Shown: positions 31,449 to 39,669 of the stretch, one piece after another
How positions within the stretch are numbered: position 1 is the stretch's first letter
Layout of the letters: every line of letters begins with the position of its first letter
Origin: a virus
Length of the DNA stretch: 49,754 nucleotides
Direction: 5' to 3' (one strand)
Virus record (IMG/VR): IMGVR_UViG_3300026455_000405
Coordinates: 1 to 49,754 of that record
Translations under genes and position numbers: made by a program
Notes under the pieces: model-generated
What the model was told of the DNA's origin: nothing
Database searches by the model: none
The model's input: the letters and a program-made list of their open reading frames with translations, nothing else

Positions 31449-32899
31449 GTGTTTACCTTTGTAACCGTGAACGGATACTTTGCTTCCTTATAATATTTTT
31501 TGCGTTCGGTGAGATGTCGCTTGGCATACTTACAGGTGCTGGTGATGTCCCAGATCTGTACGAAGTCTTTGTCTTCTGCTTTTCTAATGCCTCGCCCAAT
31601 GCTTTGTATAACGCGGACAAAGCTCTTTCCGGGCTCAATAAGAACCAGATTAAAAATCCTTGGAATATTAATGCCAACAGCGGCCACACCGTAAGTCGCC
31701 ACAATAACCTTGTCATCACTTGTTTTAACTTCATCATATTCTTCCTTGCGTTCGTCTAGTTTAACAGCACCGCTGATAAAGACAGCATCAGGAATCCTAT
31801 CAATGAGTTTTTCTCCTGTATCAATGCGATTCACTAATACAAGAGTATTTCCAGTAGACCTAAAACTTTTTATTTTGTCGGCGATCCAGTCTAATCTTTT
31901 GCTGTCAGTTACTAACCAAGTATATTCTTCTTGATAGTTCCTAAATACCTGCACATCAGATGTCTGTAATATTTGTATATCTAGTTTTGCTAGAACATCT
32001 TTTTGCTGGAGATCGTGTGCTGTGACTTGATTGATTACTGGACCTATACTGGCCAAAACACTTTGAAACTCCCACTTTTCTTTAGGAATGGTTCCTGTTA
32101 ACCCCCAACGTATTCCGCAGTTACGGAAGTTCTGAGTTAACAGTTTTGTCAGCACATCTGCCTTAGCCTGATGTACCTCGTCGACTATGACAGCCACGAC
32201 TCCTTCGCAGAACTCTGCTAGTGTTAGGCTTTCTTCGTCATAGCTTTTCTTATCTAGCACATTGAGACTTTGCCATGTGCATACTGTGTGTGTCCTATTG
32301 AGTTCTTTCCTATCGCCGAAATAAACACCGACATCTAAGCCGAGATTTTTGTAGTCCGCTTCAGTTTGTTCAACAAGCGATTTGTTCGGAACAATAACCA
32401 TCGTACGACCATATACCTCACAAAGATGCGATAACGTCGCAGTAGTAATCGTTTTGCCTGCACCTGTAGCTACCTCCTGTAGTGATTGCGGGTTCTCTAA
32501 AAACTTATTGACTACGTCATATTGATAATCACGAAGTACAATAGGTTCTCCGGCAAACTGATGACCTTCTGGCCATGTTTTGCCTTGCTTTGACCAATAA
32601 TCATCACCGATAAGATCAAACTTAAAATCGTGTGATACACGTTGGTCTTCTACTTCTATATCGTAACCCGAATCCTCGATTATAGGAAGTATTACATCAA
32701 GATGCGCTAGATATCCGTTTCCACCGATACCAAAAAATGTTTTTGTTCCATCCCAGCGACCTAACTTATAGGCGGGCATGTGTCGAGCGTATGGTAGGTC
32801 GAACTTTAACTTGTTTACAATCTTTCGCCGTGTCTCAACAGCCAGACCTTCAAACTTAATATTAACTTCGTCTTTTATTATTAGTTTACAGTTCGACAA
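31445..32899 (-). CDS. uvsW: UvsW-type SF2 DNA helicase
   Basis: 484 residues (T4 UvsW is about 500). Motif I ATGAGKT at 144-150, motif Ia VIVPNKSLVEQ (~168-178), motif II DEVH at 240-243, motif III GLTGT (~265-269) and motif VI SIGRGIRK (~447-454). The N-terminal ~100 residues carry YARHMPAYKLGRWDGTKTFF as in T4 UvsW. The enzyme remodels forks and R-loops and drives the switch to recombination-dependent replication. It begins within the 3' end of the 400-residue gene upstream. Confidence 0.92.
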   Translation of the reverse strand: MSNCKLIIKDEVNIKFEGLAVETRRKIVNKLKFDLPYARHMPAYKLGRWDGTKTFFGIGGNGYLAHLDVILPIIEDSGYDIEVEDQRVSHDFKFDLIGDDYWSKQGKTWPEGHQFAGEPIVLRDYQYDVVNKFLENPQSLQEVATGAGKTITTATLSHLCEVYGRTMVIVPNKSLVEQTEADYKNLGLDVGVYFGDRKELNRTHTVCTWQSLNVLDKKSYDEESLTLAEFCEGVVAVIVDEVHQAKADVLTKLLTQNFRNCGIRWGLTGTIPKEKWEFQSVLASIGPVINQVTAHDLQQKDVLAKLDIQILQTSDVQVFRNYQEEYTWLVTDSKRLDWIADKIKSFRSTGNTLVLVNRIDTGEKLIDRIPDAVFISGAVKLDERKEEYDEVKTSDDKVIVATYGVAAVGINIPRIFNLVLIEPGKSFVRVIQSIGRGIRKAEDKDFVQIWDITSTCKYAKRHLTERKKYYKEAKYPFTVTKVNT

Positions 32900-34088
32900 T
32901 TTTCTTATTCCTCGATCTAGTAGGTTTTATATCGCCCACATAAATCACACAAGGATGAGAATCAATCCAGTCTCGTGTGATGGGTCCAGGTGAAGGATAC
33001 AAACCATTACTAGCTAATAGTGTAACATGTTTTGTTTCTTTAAACAACCACTTTGCCGGCTTTCCTTTGAAGATTAAAATGTTTCCACCTTCAACGGGTC
33101 CGCCTACATTGGCATCTTTGATCCATTGATTGAATCCGTCATCGATAGTTTTATCTTGCCTAAAACAAACACGTACCTTGGTGATGTCATGCCCCATGTC
33201 ATTGACCGTTTTAACAAAATCTTTGACCCATTCTATTTCATTACTATTAGGATCCAAAAGAATAGCGACACGATCGTCGATATGATAGCAGAGATCTATA
33301 AACTCCTGCACATTTTTAATCCAAAAATGATTTTCTTCTGAGCTGGCGATCTTGTATAAAAGATTATCTGAAGCAATACGATTGCCAGGTTTATAAGGAA
33401 TACCCATAGATTTCGCCAGCATTAAATCAGAAGGTAATCTATCTGTTCGAAGATTGACAAAATGATTGGATGCGTCATCAGAGACATTTTTCAATCTAAT
33501 ATGTCCACCATCCCAATAACAGTAAGGAACAACATCGTCTTGATTTTGCCATATTTCTTCGACTTCTCCCATGGCTATCATGAAAGTTTCATCTATTTCA
33601 AAACCATGCTTTGAAACAAAATCAAAAATGTGTATAAGGTTTGTGTCGTATAAAGGAACACGTCTTACCTTGGCATCATGGTCCCATTGGCTACTAGTAG
33701 TTTCGGCATTTTTTCCTTCAAATTCTTCCTCAAATTCCTTCTTGAGTTGGTACGGAAACTTCAGGCATACATCGATGCGACCTTGATCATTTTTTTCAAC
33801 ATAGACTCTTTTAGAGTAGTCGATGACTCGGAATGCATTTTTCCATTTGTGGGGTTGTGTCAATATCGGTCGATAATCAAAACCCACGTTGGCCGACAAA
33901 TTTTTGTGTTTTTCTAGGATTTTTATGATGTAGTTGGCTTGGGCCTGAGTCAGTCCTTTACCGCCATAGATAGCATTATAAAAACTGTGGCAGGCCGACT
34001 GGTCCTGAGACGCGATGGCAACACTCTTCCTAGAAAAGGTATCGAAAAATTCTAAGAAAACGTCTTCGATGAAATCAGATTTTAGCAT
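32886..34088 (-). CDS. 400-residue hypothetical protein upstream of uvsW
   Basis: MLKSDFIEDVFLEFFDTFSRKSVAIASQDQSACHSFYNAIYGGKGLTQAQANYIIKILEKH... No named domain is recognised. The N-terminal ~70 residues are helical, and the middle (VPYCYWDGGHIRLKNVSDDAS..) is of unknown fold. The C-terminal ~130 residues (VAILLDPNSNEIEWVKDFVKTV...KVRVCFRQDK...HVTLLASNGLYPSPGPITRDWIDSHPCVIYVGD) alternate beta and alpha as in a Rossmann- or helicase-like domain but lack a P-loop. Its position before uvsW suggests replication or recombination. A TTGACT-N17-TATACT promoter places +1 on the ATG. Confidence 0.7.
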   Translation of the reverse strand: MLKSDFIEDVFLEFFDTFSRKSVAIASQDQSACHSFYNAIYGGKGLTQAQANYIIKILEKHKNLSANVGFDYRPILTQPHKWKNAFRVIDYSKRVYVEKNDQGRIDVCLKFPYQLKKEFEEEFEGKNAETTSSQWDHDAKVRRVPLYDTNLIHIFDFVSKHGFEIDETFMIAMGEVEEIWQNQDDVVPYCYWDGGHIRLKNVSDDASNHFVNLRTDRLPSDLMLAKSMGIPYKPGNRIASDNLLYKIASSEENHFWIKNVQEFIDLCYHIDDRVAILLDPNSNEIEWVKDFVKTVNDMGHDITKVRVCFRQDKTIDDGFNQWIKDANVGGPVEGGNILIFKGKPAKWLFKETKHVTLLASNGLYPSPGPITRDWIDSHPCVIYVGDIKPTRSRNKKIVEL

Positions 34089-34094
34089 TTTTTA

Positions 34095-34123
34095 AGTATA
34101 GCGTAATAAAATCTGAAAGTCAA
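34095..34123 (-). promoter_or_regulatory. Sigma70 promoter predicted to give a leaderless mRNA
   Basis: TTGACT 34123-34118 (contains the TGA stop of the gene ending at 34120), 17-bp spacer, TATACT 34100-34095; the ATG at 34088 begins seven bases after the -10 box. Confidence 0.78.
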
Positions 34124-34956
34124 GACCTAATATATTTTTCTAACCTTTTTAATGGAAGACCTTCTCTGAGTTCTTCGACTAGATACTCTGTATGGCAAAT
34201 CTTCGTAAACCATGTTGACCGGTCAGGCAGTGAAATTTCCTCAATTTTTTCGAAATTTCCACTCATGTCTGCAGCCAGACTTGATCGGTCACAGATTACC
34301 GGGACACCATTGATGACTGCCTGTATGGAGGGTCCGCTACAGAAGTTGACGATGCAATGATAGTTGAAATCAAAATCAAAATCATCATATGTGCCGACCA
34401 GTTTTTTTGGTGGAATCAGGGTAAAATTCTGGTTTGGTGTTATAGACTGTGACCTGGGATGTGGTCTTACTACTACATGACGATCAGTGTATCTTTTTAT
34501 TTCATTTACAGTTTCATTGACCCACACGTTCATCGGAGGATTGGTTTCCCATTGGAGGCTGCGGTCATGTTGACAGGCTATTAAAATCTCGTTTCTTCTG
34601 AAATTTTGAAGGGGTTTAAGGTCGATACCCAGTTTTTTTGGTCTATCCTGATCTAGGTCTTCAGTATGACCGAAGATGCCATAGGCGTTGATGTGATTCA
34701 GACCGATCTTCCATGTTTTGTTGCGTATCAACGAACCTACTTCGATAATGATTACCGGTCTTTGTATCCTACGACACTCCTCATAGACTGTTTTATTGGC
34801 CTGCATACGTCCATTCCAAAGCACAGACCATATAACAGAAACATCCTCGTTATGATCAACCACTTCATGACCGATTTTTTTAACACCTTCTTCAAAAGCA
34901 TCAAAAATATCCTTGCTGTTAAGAGCACCGTGTTCGCGGTACAACTTAATCTTCAT
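34120..34956 (-). CDS. GT-B-like glycan protein, paralogue A
   Basis: 278 residues. Central block ILIACQHDRSLQWETNPPMNVWVNETVNEIKRYTDRHVVVRPHPRSQ (~122-168), then YHCIVNFCSGPSIQAVINGVPVICDRSSLAADMS (~201-234). The order (I.I..Q.D..., W...T...I...T.R..V.R.HP..R, then N..S....A...GVPV) is shared with the proteins at 36516 and 37429. It resembles the donor-binding half of GT-B-like capsule polysaccharide or Kdo/glycerophosphate transferases. Probably transfers a sugar or sugar phosphate; substrate unknown. Last gene of the leftward glycan operon, 11-bp overlap with the preceding gene. Confidence 0.65.
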   Translation of the reverse strand: MKIKLYREHGALNSKDIFDAFEEGVKKIGHEVVDHNEDVSVIWSVLWNGRMQANKTVYEECRRIQRPVIIIEVGSLIRNKTWKIGLNHINAYGIFGHTEDLDQDRPKKLGIDLKPLQNFRRNEILIACQHDRSLQWETNPPMNVWVNETVNEIKRYTDRHVVVRPHPRSQSITPNQNFTLIPPKKLVGTYDDFDFDFNYHCIVNFCSGPSIQAVINGVPVICDRSSLAADMSGNFEKIEEISLPDRSTWFTKICHTEYLVEELREGLPLKRLEKYIRS

Positions 34957-35710
34957 AAGATTCTTCCTCTTCTATGCTATTGAGTATGGTTTCGTTATTA
35001 ATACCGTCCTTGGCTCCTGCTTTGTAGTGTTGTATGTAAGGAGCCATGACACTTCTTGGTATAGGGGTCTTATGTTTTTGACCAGGGTTCAACTCAAACA
35101 TCGCTGCTCCCTTCTCTTCTAGTTCGGCCACAACGGCTCCATAGACCTCGCCATCATAAAATCTCCTAAGATTATATCCCAAATCCTTGGTATAGTATTT
35201 TTTATAGATTTTAGCAAACTCTGGAAACATTCTATGTGTTTTGTTTAAGATAAAAAATCCTGTTTCACAGCTGAAGCTAACCCTGTCAGGATTTTCTTCG
35301 CTGGGCCATGGGTGTTTTACTCCGTAATGTGTACTAAGTGTTTCTGGATTACTGAGTAAATCTAGTAGTTGTACACTCATGTCTCTTTTTGTTGCTACAT
35401 CAGCGTCTAACCATATCAATCGATCGCAAGGGATGTTGTCAAATGCCCATATGATCGGAAAAGCCTTTTTGCTAAACTGTATGACCTTGGAGTTTTCTGT
35501 CCTTGAGACAAAATCTGTGTATTCTGCACCTAAAACTTTCCAGTTTATATAGTTTACTTTCTTATATTTTTGAGGCTTAACCATGTCTTCATTGAAAACA
35601 TGTAGTGTGATGTCGTCGGGCCAGAATCTAGAAAATGTTTCTAGGCAAGCTCGACCACAATGGTCAAAATATTCTTGATTTAGTGAAGTGATAACGGCAT
35701 AATGTGTCAT
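34946..35710 (-). CDS. GT-A-type glycosyltransferase, DxD
   Basis: 254 residues from ATG 35710, overlapping the upstream stop (ATGA); a frame extending to 35722 is not needed. MTHYAVITSLNQEYFDHCGRACLETFSRFWPDDITLHVFNED as first Rossmann part, then CDRLIWLDADVATKRDM (~97-113) with the DxD metal and nucleotide-sugar motif, ETGFFILNKTH (~148-158), and LRRFYDGEVYG. Resembles GT8/GT24-like enzymes and the protein at 35707, which is probably a duplicate (both start M..YAV.T..N and have IW.DAD). Substrate unknown. Confidence 0.78.
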   Translation of the reverse strand: MTHYAVITSLNQEYFDHCGRACLETFSRFWPDDITLHVFNEDMVKPQKYKKVNYINWKVLGAEYTDFVSRTENSKVIQFSKKAFPIIWAFDNIPCDRLIWLDADVATKRDMSVQLLDLLSNPETLSTHYGVKHPWPSEENPDRVSFSCETGFFILNKTHRMFPEFAKIYKKYYTKDLGYNLRRFYDGEVYGAVVAELEEKGAAMFELNPGQKHKTPIPRSVMAPYIQHYKAGAKDGINNETILNSIEEEESYED

Positions 35711-36519
35711 ATATTCATCCAATATGGTTCTGTTCTGTTTACTAATAGATCTTTTGAATGAGATCTTCCAAGATCTTTCCTTGCACCTTTCAAATGATCA
35801 AGATATGCTCCCCATTCTGTGTTAATAAGTGGATGTCCCTCTCCAGTTACGATATTGCTAGACCAATCTAACTCATTTAATACTACGTTTCTTCGAACAG
35901 CATCAAAAACAAAACTATCATGCCATTCTTCTAAGGTAAAAATACCTAATTCTGCGCAATCGTACATCCATTGAAACTTTTCTAGAAAAACTTTGATCGC
36001 CGGGGACCTTAGATTCAAAGAGTACAGTCCACATTCGCTGAATTTTCTCTGTCTTCCAAGAAAACAAAGGTCTTTATCGGCAGGTATAAGACGCTGTATT
36101 GTTTCCATGGTGATTTTACTGTGACAATATGTGTCAGCATCCATCCAAATTAAGATATCTGCATCAGTTTCCCTGGCACAATGAAAAATCGCATAAACTT
36201 TGTGTGCAAATCGCACAGCATCCCATTTAAACCCCTTGCCGGCATCTTTTCTCTTGCTACGAACTGGGTCATTGCTGACATCTCCGTTGGCTTTTGGAAC
36301 ATTTTTCCATTTTTCCTTGAATGCCATTAGCTCTGGTATTTCTTCTAGACGTTTCAATGTTGTTTGTTGATGGTCATGAACAATACAGTTACAAAGTTCT
36401 GGATATAAATGAAGCTTAACTTCTTTTGGCCAAGTTTTGTCAAAGCTGTCTATCATACGTTGGCCATACTTTGCTCGGCCAGCATCATTAAATGTTGTAA
36501 CTACCGCATATTTTGTCAT
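35707..36519 (-). CDS. GT-A-type glycosyltransferase, DxD
   Basis: 270 residues from ATG 36519 (ATGA overlap). MTKYAVVTTFNDAGRAKYGQRMIDSFDKTWPKEVKLHLYPE, then ILIWMDADTYCHSKI (~120-134, DxD), and CGLYSLNLRSPAIKVFLEKFQWMY (~160-183), TLEEWHDSFVFDAVRR. Paralogous to its downstream neighbour by the start pattern and the DAD motif. Likely transfers a sugar from an NDP-sugar to a phage or host acceptor. Confidence 0.78.
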   Translation of the reverse strand: MTKYAVVTTFNDAGRAKYGQRMIDSFDKTWPKEVKLHLYPELCNCIVHDHQQTTLKRLEEIPELMAFKEKWKNVPKANGDVSNDPVRSKRKDAGKGFKWDAVRFAHKVYAIFHCARETDADILIWMDADTYCHSKITMETIQRLIPADKDLCFLGRQRKFSECGLYSLNLRSPAIKVFLEKFQWMYDCAELGIFTLEEWHDSFVFDAVRRNVVLNELDWSSNIVTGEGHPLINTEWGAYLDHLKGARKDLGRSHSKDLLVNRTEPYWMNI

Positions 36520-37436
36520 AGGTACTCTCTTATTACTTGCCAAGCTTCACCAGATTCGAGATCTCGGAAGCTGAAATGGCTCATACTGGTTTTTCTTATC
36601 CAATGTTCTCTATCTGGCATCCAAGGATCTTCGATATTTTCTAATGTTGTGTTGGCAACTTCAAATGCTTGACTATTTTCTGGAGTGGGATCCGTGACAA
36701 ATACAGGAACTCCTTCGATAACGGCAGCAACACCAGGACTGCTATTGTATGTGATCACCGCCCAAGCATTATGAAGGTCATCTAGAAATAAACTATTTCT
36801 GCTAATCATGACTCCTGGGCGATTTAGCTTCAAATAATCTTTACTTCTTCTATCTCCAGGATGCGCTCTCACGATAATAAGACGTTTGCTGCGTTTTTGT
36901 ATTTCATCAATAGTTTGATGTAACCATTGCATGACATTTAGCCCACGCATTGACCACCCACCGTCTCTCTGTAGACATATTAATATATGTTGACCTTGTT
37001 GTCTCCACGGTCTTAGATCGATCTTCAAATCTCTCTTGATCTTATTCCATTGTATATCTGTAACATGTTTATTAAAATAACATCCAGTAGTTGGAAAAAC
37101 ACCATCGAGACTGAATCTCAAATATTGATTAGCATTTTCAATATCTCTATAAAGAAAAAGATTACTATCTACAGCTAAAGTATGTTTACCATGCTGTTGT
37201 TGTTTTTCTATAACATGTTTTCTAAATGCTAGATGCGGTGTACCTTGACTTCCTTCATGCACCCATCCTTGTATGACTCCAAGGTCAGTGACTAGGTGTT
37301 TAGGTTCCCATACTTCTATAACAGCATCTTTACTTTTTCTTACACCTTCAGCAAATAAACGTAATACTTCTGTTTTTTCTGATTTGGTATTATTTCTAGG
37401 AATACCTGCGTAATATACAGCTACAGTTTTACTCAT
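36516..37436 (-). CDS. GT-B-like glycan protein, paralogue B
   Basis: 306 residues. ILICLQRDGGWSMRGLNVMQWLHQTIDEIQKRSKRLIIVRAHPGDRRSKDYL (~150-201), then AWAVITYNSSPGVAAVIEGVPVFVTDPTPENSQ (~226-258): the same core blocks as paralogues A and C. The C-terminus DREHWIRKTSMSHFSFRDLESGEAW also has an equivalent in A (DRSTWFTKICHTEYLVEELREG) and C (ENRYEWACHLAYGQFHIREMKDGTA). Probable capsule/LPS-type transferase fold. Overlaps paralogue C by 8 bp. Confidence 0.68.
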   Translation of the reverse strand: MSKTVAVYYAGIPRNNTKSEKTEVLRLFAEGVRKSKDAVIEVWEPKHLVTDLGVIQGWVHEGSQGTPHLAFRKHVIEKQQQHGKHTLAVDSNLFLYRDIENANQYLRFSLDGVFPTTGCYFNKHVTDIQWNKIKRDLKIDLRPWRQQGQHILICLQRDGGWSMRGLNVMQWLHQTIDEIQKRSKRLIIVRAHPGDRRSKDYLKLNRPGVMISRNSLFLDDLHNAWAVITYNSSPGVAAVIEGVPVFVTDPTPENSQAFEVANTTLENIEDPWMPDREHWIRKTSMSHFSFRDLESGEAWQVIREYL

Positions 37437-38196
37437 TAGTCACCATCCTCATGGCTGTTCCGTCTTTCATTTCTCTGATATGAAACTGACCATAAGCTAA
37501 ATGACAAGCCCATTCATATCTATTTTCTGCATACAACGGAGTTTCTATCATCGAAAGATCTTTTAAACAGACAGGACTAGCGGCATGCGTAGGCGCAAGT
37601 ACGAAACTAGGTATTCCATAAAAGACAGCTTCAGTAGCAGCATTACTGTTAAATGTTACTAGTGCAAACACATCATCATCTAATGCCTGTTGCAATGTAT
37701 TAGATAATACTCTGTCTTCTCTCCTTGGAGCTCTTTTTCTTATCTCTATCGGTCTGTCTGTATATTTTTTTATTTGTTCGATTGTCTCTTTAGTCCATGT
37801 ATCTAAATCTGTGTCGTAAAACCTACAGGGTTTTTCATCAGGCAAAGCCACTAATATTTTTCGACCTGTCTTCTTCCACGGTGAAATTTCTTTATTGAAT
37901 ATTTTAAATCTATCGTCGGGTCTTGGTATAAGATCATTGTGTTGTAGATCGTTCTTGACTATCCTATGCCATTCTTTCCATCTACGGTTTCCGAAATAAC
38001 CTGTGTCAACATAGTAAAAATCTCTGCCATCTTCCCAACAACGACGCATTATTTTATACTTGAGAATTCCACGTATAACAATAGGATCAGTGCTATCACT
38101 GTAAGCAAAAGAGGCGGTATCAGTAGGAGTACTACCGGATCCATGTGCAAGCATATTGACATATTCGTCTTGGCCGTCTTTACTTAGGAAGATCAT
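37429..38196 (-). CDS. GT-B-like glycan protein, paralogue C
   Basis: 255 residues from ATG 38196 (MIFLSKDGQDEYVNMLAHGSG...); an upstream frame to 38262 lies wholly inside the preceding gene. IVIRGILKYKIMRRCWEDGRDFYYVDTGYFGNRRWKEWHRIVKNDLQH (~39-86) precedes the shared core ILVALPDEKPCRFYDTDLDTWTKETIEQIKKYTDRPIEIRKRAPRRED and ALVTFNSNAATEAVFYGIPSFVLAP. I recall the IVIRG-IL, DTGYFGN pattern from other marine phages. Third copy of the GT-B-like family in one operon; substrate unknown. Confidence 0.68.
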   Translation of the reverse strand: MIFLSKDGQDEYVNMLAHGSGSTPTDTASFAYSDSTDPIVIRGILKYKIMRRCWEDGRDFYYVDTGYFGNRRWKEWHRIVKNDLQHNDLIPRPDDRFKIFNKEISPWKKTGRKILVALPDEKPCRFYDTDLDTWTKETIEQIKKYTDRPIEIRKRAPRREDRVLSNTLQQALDDDVFALVTFNSNAATEAVFYGIPSFVLAPTHAASPVCLKDLSMIETPLYAENRYEWACHLAYGQFHIREMKDGTAMRMVTNE

Positions 38197-38872
38197 ATTG
38201 CTGACAATATTCTGTGAGTATACGTTCTCGGTGCCAATCGCTGCCCATCGGAGTATCGGCATATTGATAAAAACTAGGAGTACCTAATGTATAGTGTAAG
38301 AGTTTAGCGTTTGGGTTAGGACCATACTCGTCCGGTAACCAGTTCCACTCTTTAGGTAGCTCTCCGATCCTCTCATCATTTATCCACGAAAATCTATGAA
38401 GGACAGATCCTGGCGAATTCTGTACAAACTCTGGAGTAAGTTTTCTATTAGGGAAAGTAGAACAGTTCCATAGGATGACACTAGACCAGTTTTTTCTTGG
38501 ATAGTCTTCATTCTTGCTTCCTAGATATTTTTTATCAGATTTAGTCTTATAGTCATGTTTTACAACCATGACATCTTTATCCATTTGTCGCAGTTCCCAC
38601 AACTCGTTAATATCAGCCCTTACGATCATATCACCGTCAATAAAAATAGCCCATCCTTGCCAACGCATTAGATAAGGTACTAAAAATCTCGAGTATATGA
38701 ATGTATTGCTACCATCAGTGTGTGTTTCTGTATAATCTTTGAATAGATTCAACGCTACAGGAATAATAGAAACTGGTTTACTAGAGTTTCTAATAATACT
38801 GTTTACACAGGTATGATATGCAATAGCCTCTCTAGGATCATAACCTATAAAGACCGGGATGATATCAGTCAT
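38180..38872 (-). CDS. GT8-like glycosyltransferase
   Basis: 230 residues. PVFIGYDPREAIAYHTCVNSIIRNSSKPVSIIPVAL (~6-41), then FIYSRFLVPYLMRWQGWAIFIDGDMIVRADINELWEL (~58-94) with DGD as the metal motif, and PNAKLLHYTLGTPSFYQYADTPMGSDWHRER near the end. This is the widespread IGYD..E..AY......S......P layout of GT8-related enzymes in phages and bacteria. ATGA overlap with the upstream nucleotidyltransferase-cupin gene suggests use of the nucleotide sugar that it makes. Confidence 0.82.
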   Translation of the reverse strand: MTDIIPVFIGYDPREAIAYHTCVNSIIRNSSKPVSIIPVALNLFKDYTETHTDGSNTFIYSRFLVPYLMRWQGWAIFIDGDMIVRADINELWELRQMDKDVMVVKHDYKTKSDKKYLGSKNEDYPRKNWSSVILWNCSTFPNRKLTPEFVQNSPGSVLHRFSWINDERIGELPKEWNWLPDEYGPNPNAKLLHYTLGTPSFYQYADTPMGSDWHRERILTEYCQQYDLPK

Positions 38873-39630
38873 TGTCTTTCAATGTCCTCTTCTTGGCATT
38901 TTTCGCCGTATTGTATTTCTACTATTTTACAAGGAACTTCGTAAGGATTGGTTAGTTGATGCCATTCACCTGCTGGTACTTTATATTCTAGATGTTCTTT
39001 TAACAAAGTAGGAGGAAGAGCATAACCGCCTGCCATTTTTGAGTTTACTACACACGCACCTTGGCTAACGATCCAGTATTCTGATCTATGCTTATGTCTT
39101 TGCATACTAAGGCTATGCCCCGGCTCAACAGTCAACTCTTTGACTTTCATTCCTGGCACATCGTGAAGAACTCTATAGTACCCCCACGGACGTTTGGTCT
39201 TAGGTGCTTTCCATTCTTCTAAGATCCAGCTACTTGAGTTTGATTTGTTAAAACCGCCAGTGCCAAACACAAATGATAGATTATCATCAGCGAAATCCAT
39301 TTCTGGAATATTCTTATCAGTTCTATCTCCGCCATTGGCAAAAATGATTTGATCACTAGGATAACTTTGTCTAACCATATGTATTGCATGTTTGGCTGTG
39401 TTATCACTGTCGTCAAAATCAATGACGAAATCTACTCCAACAATATTTCGTACGACGTTGGCTCGTTCCATGTAAGGCATAAAAGCTCGGCCCTTTTTGC
39501 GTGTTAACCAGTCATCGCTGTTAACACCGACGACTAGAATATCTCCAAGCTTCTTGGCTTCTTTAATATATGAAAGGTGGCCAGAGTGGAGCGGATCGAA
39601 GCCACCAGTAATAAGTACAATCTTTTTCAT
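38869..39630 (-). CDS. Cytidylyltransferase-like domain fused to a sugar-isomerase-type cupin
   Basis: 253 residues. N-terminal domain: VLITGGFDPLHSGHLSYIKEAKKLGD (~5-30) with the HxGH nucleotide-binding motif of the RfaE2/TagD cytidylyltransferase family and ANGGDRTDKNIPE (~98-110). C-terminal cupin (~142-245): KRPWGYYRVLHDVPGMKVKELTVEPGHSLSMQRHKHRSEYWIVSQGACVV, as in type II mannose-6-phosphate isomerase tails. The fusion should isomerise and/or activate a sugar phosphate to a nucleotide sugar. It heads the leftward glycan operon. ATAAATA lies exactly five bases before the ATG, with no ribosome binding site. Confidence 0.85.
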   Translation of the reverse strand: MKKIVLITGGFDPLHSGHLSYIKEAKKLGDILVVGVNSDDWLTRKKGRAFMPYMERANVVRNIVGVDFVIDFDDSDNTAKHAIHMVRQSYPSDQIIFANGGDRTDKNIPEMDFADDNLSFVFGTGGFNKSNSSSWILEEWKAPKTKRPWGYYRVLHDVPGMKVKELTVEPGHSLSMQRHKHRSEYWIVSQGACVVNSKMAGGYALPPTLLKEHLEYKVPAGEWHQLTNPYEVPCKIVEIQYGEKCQEEDIERQ

Positions 39631-39635
39631 ACAGA

Positions 39636-39641
39636 TATTTA
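39636..39641 (-). promoter_or_regulatory. TAAATA late-type box, leaderless (glycan operon)
   Basis: ATAAATA, then TCTGT, then ATG 39630. Confidence 0.7.
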
Positions 39642-39659
39642 TGTGCGTAGATTATGTGC

Positions 39660-39665
39660 TAAATA
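39660..39665 (+). promoter_or_regulatory. TAAATA late-type box, leaderless (FkbM gene)
   Basis: CTAAATA, then TCAT (four bases), then ATG 39670; divergent from the box at 39641-39636. Confidence 0.65.
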
Positions 39666-39669
39666 TCAT

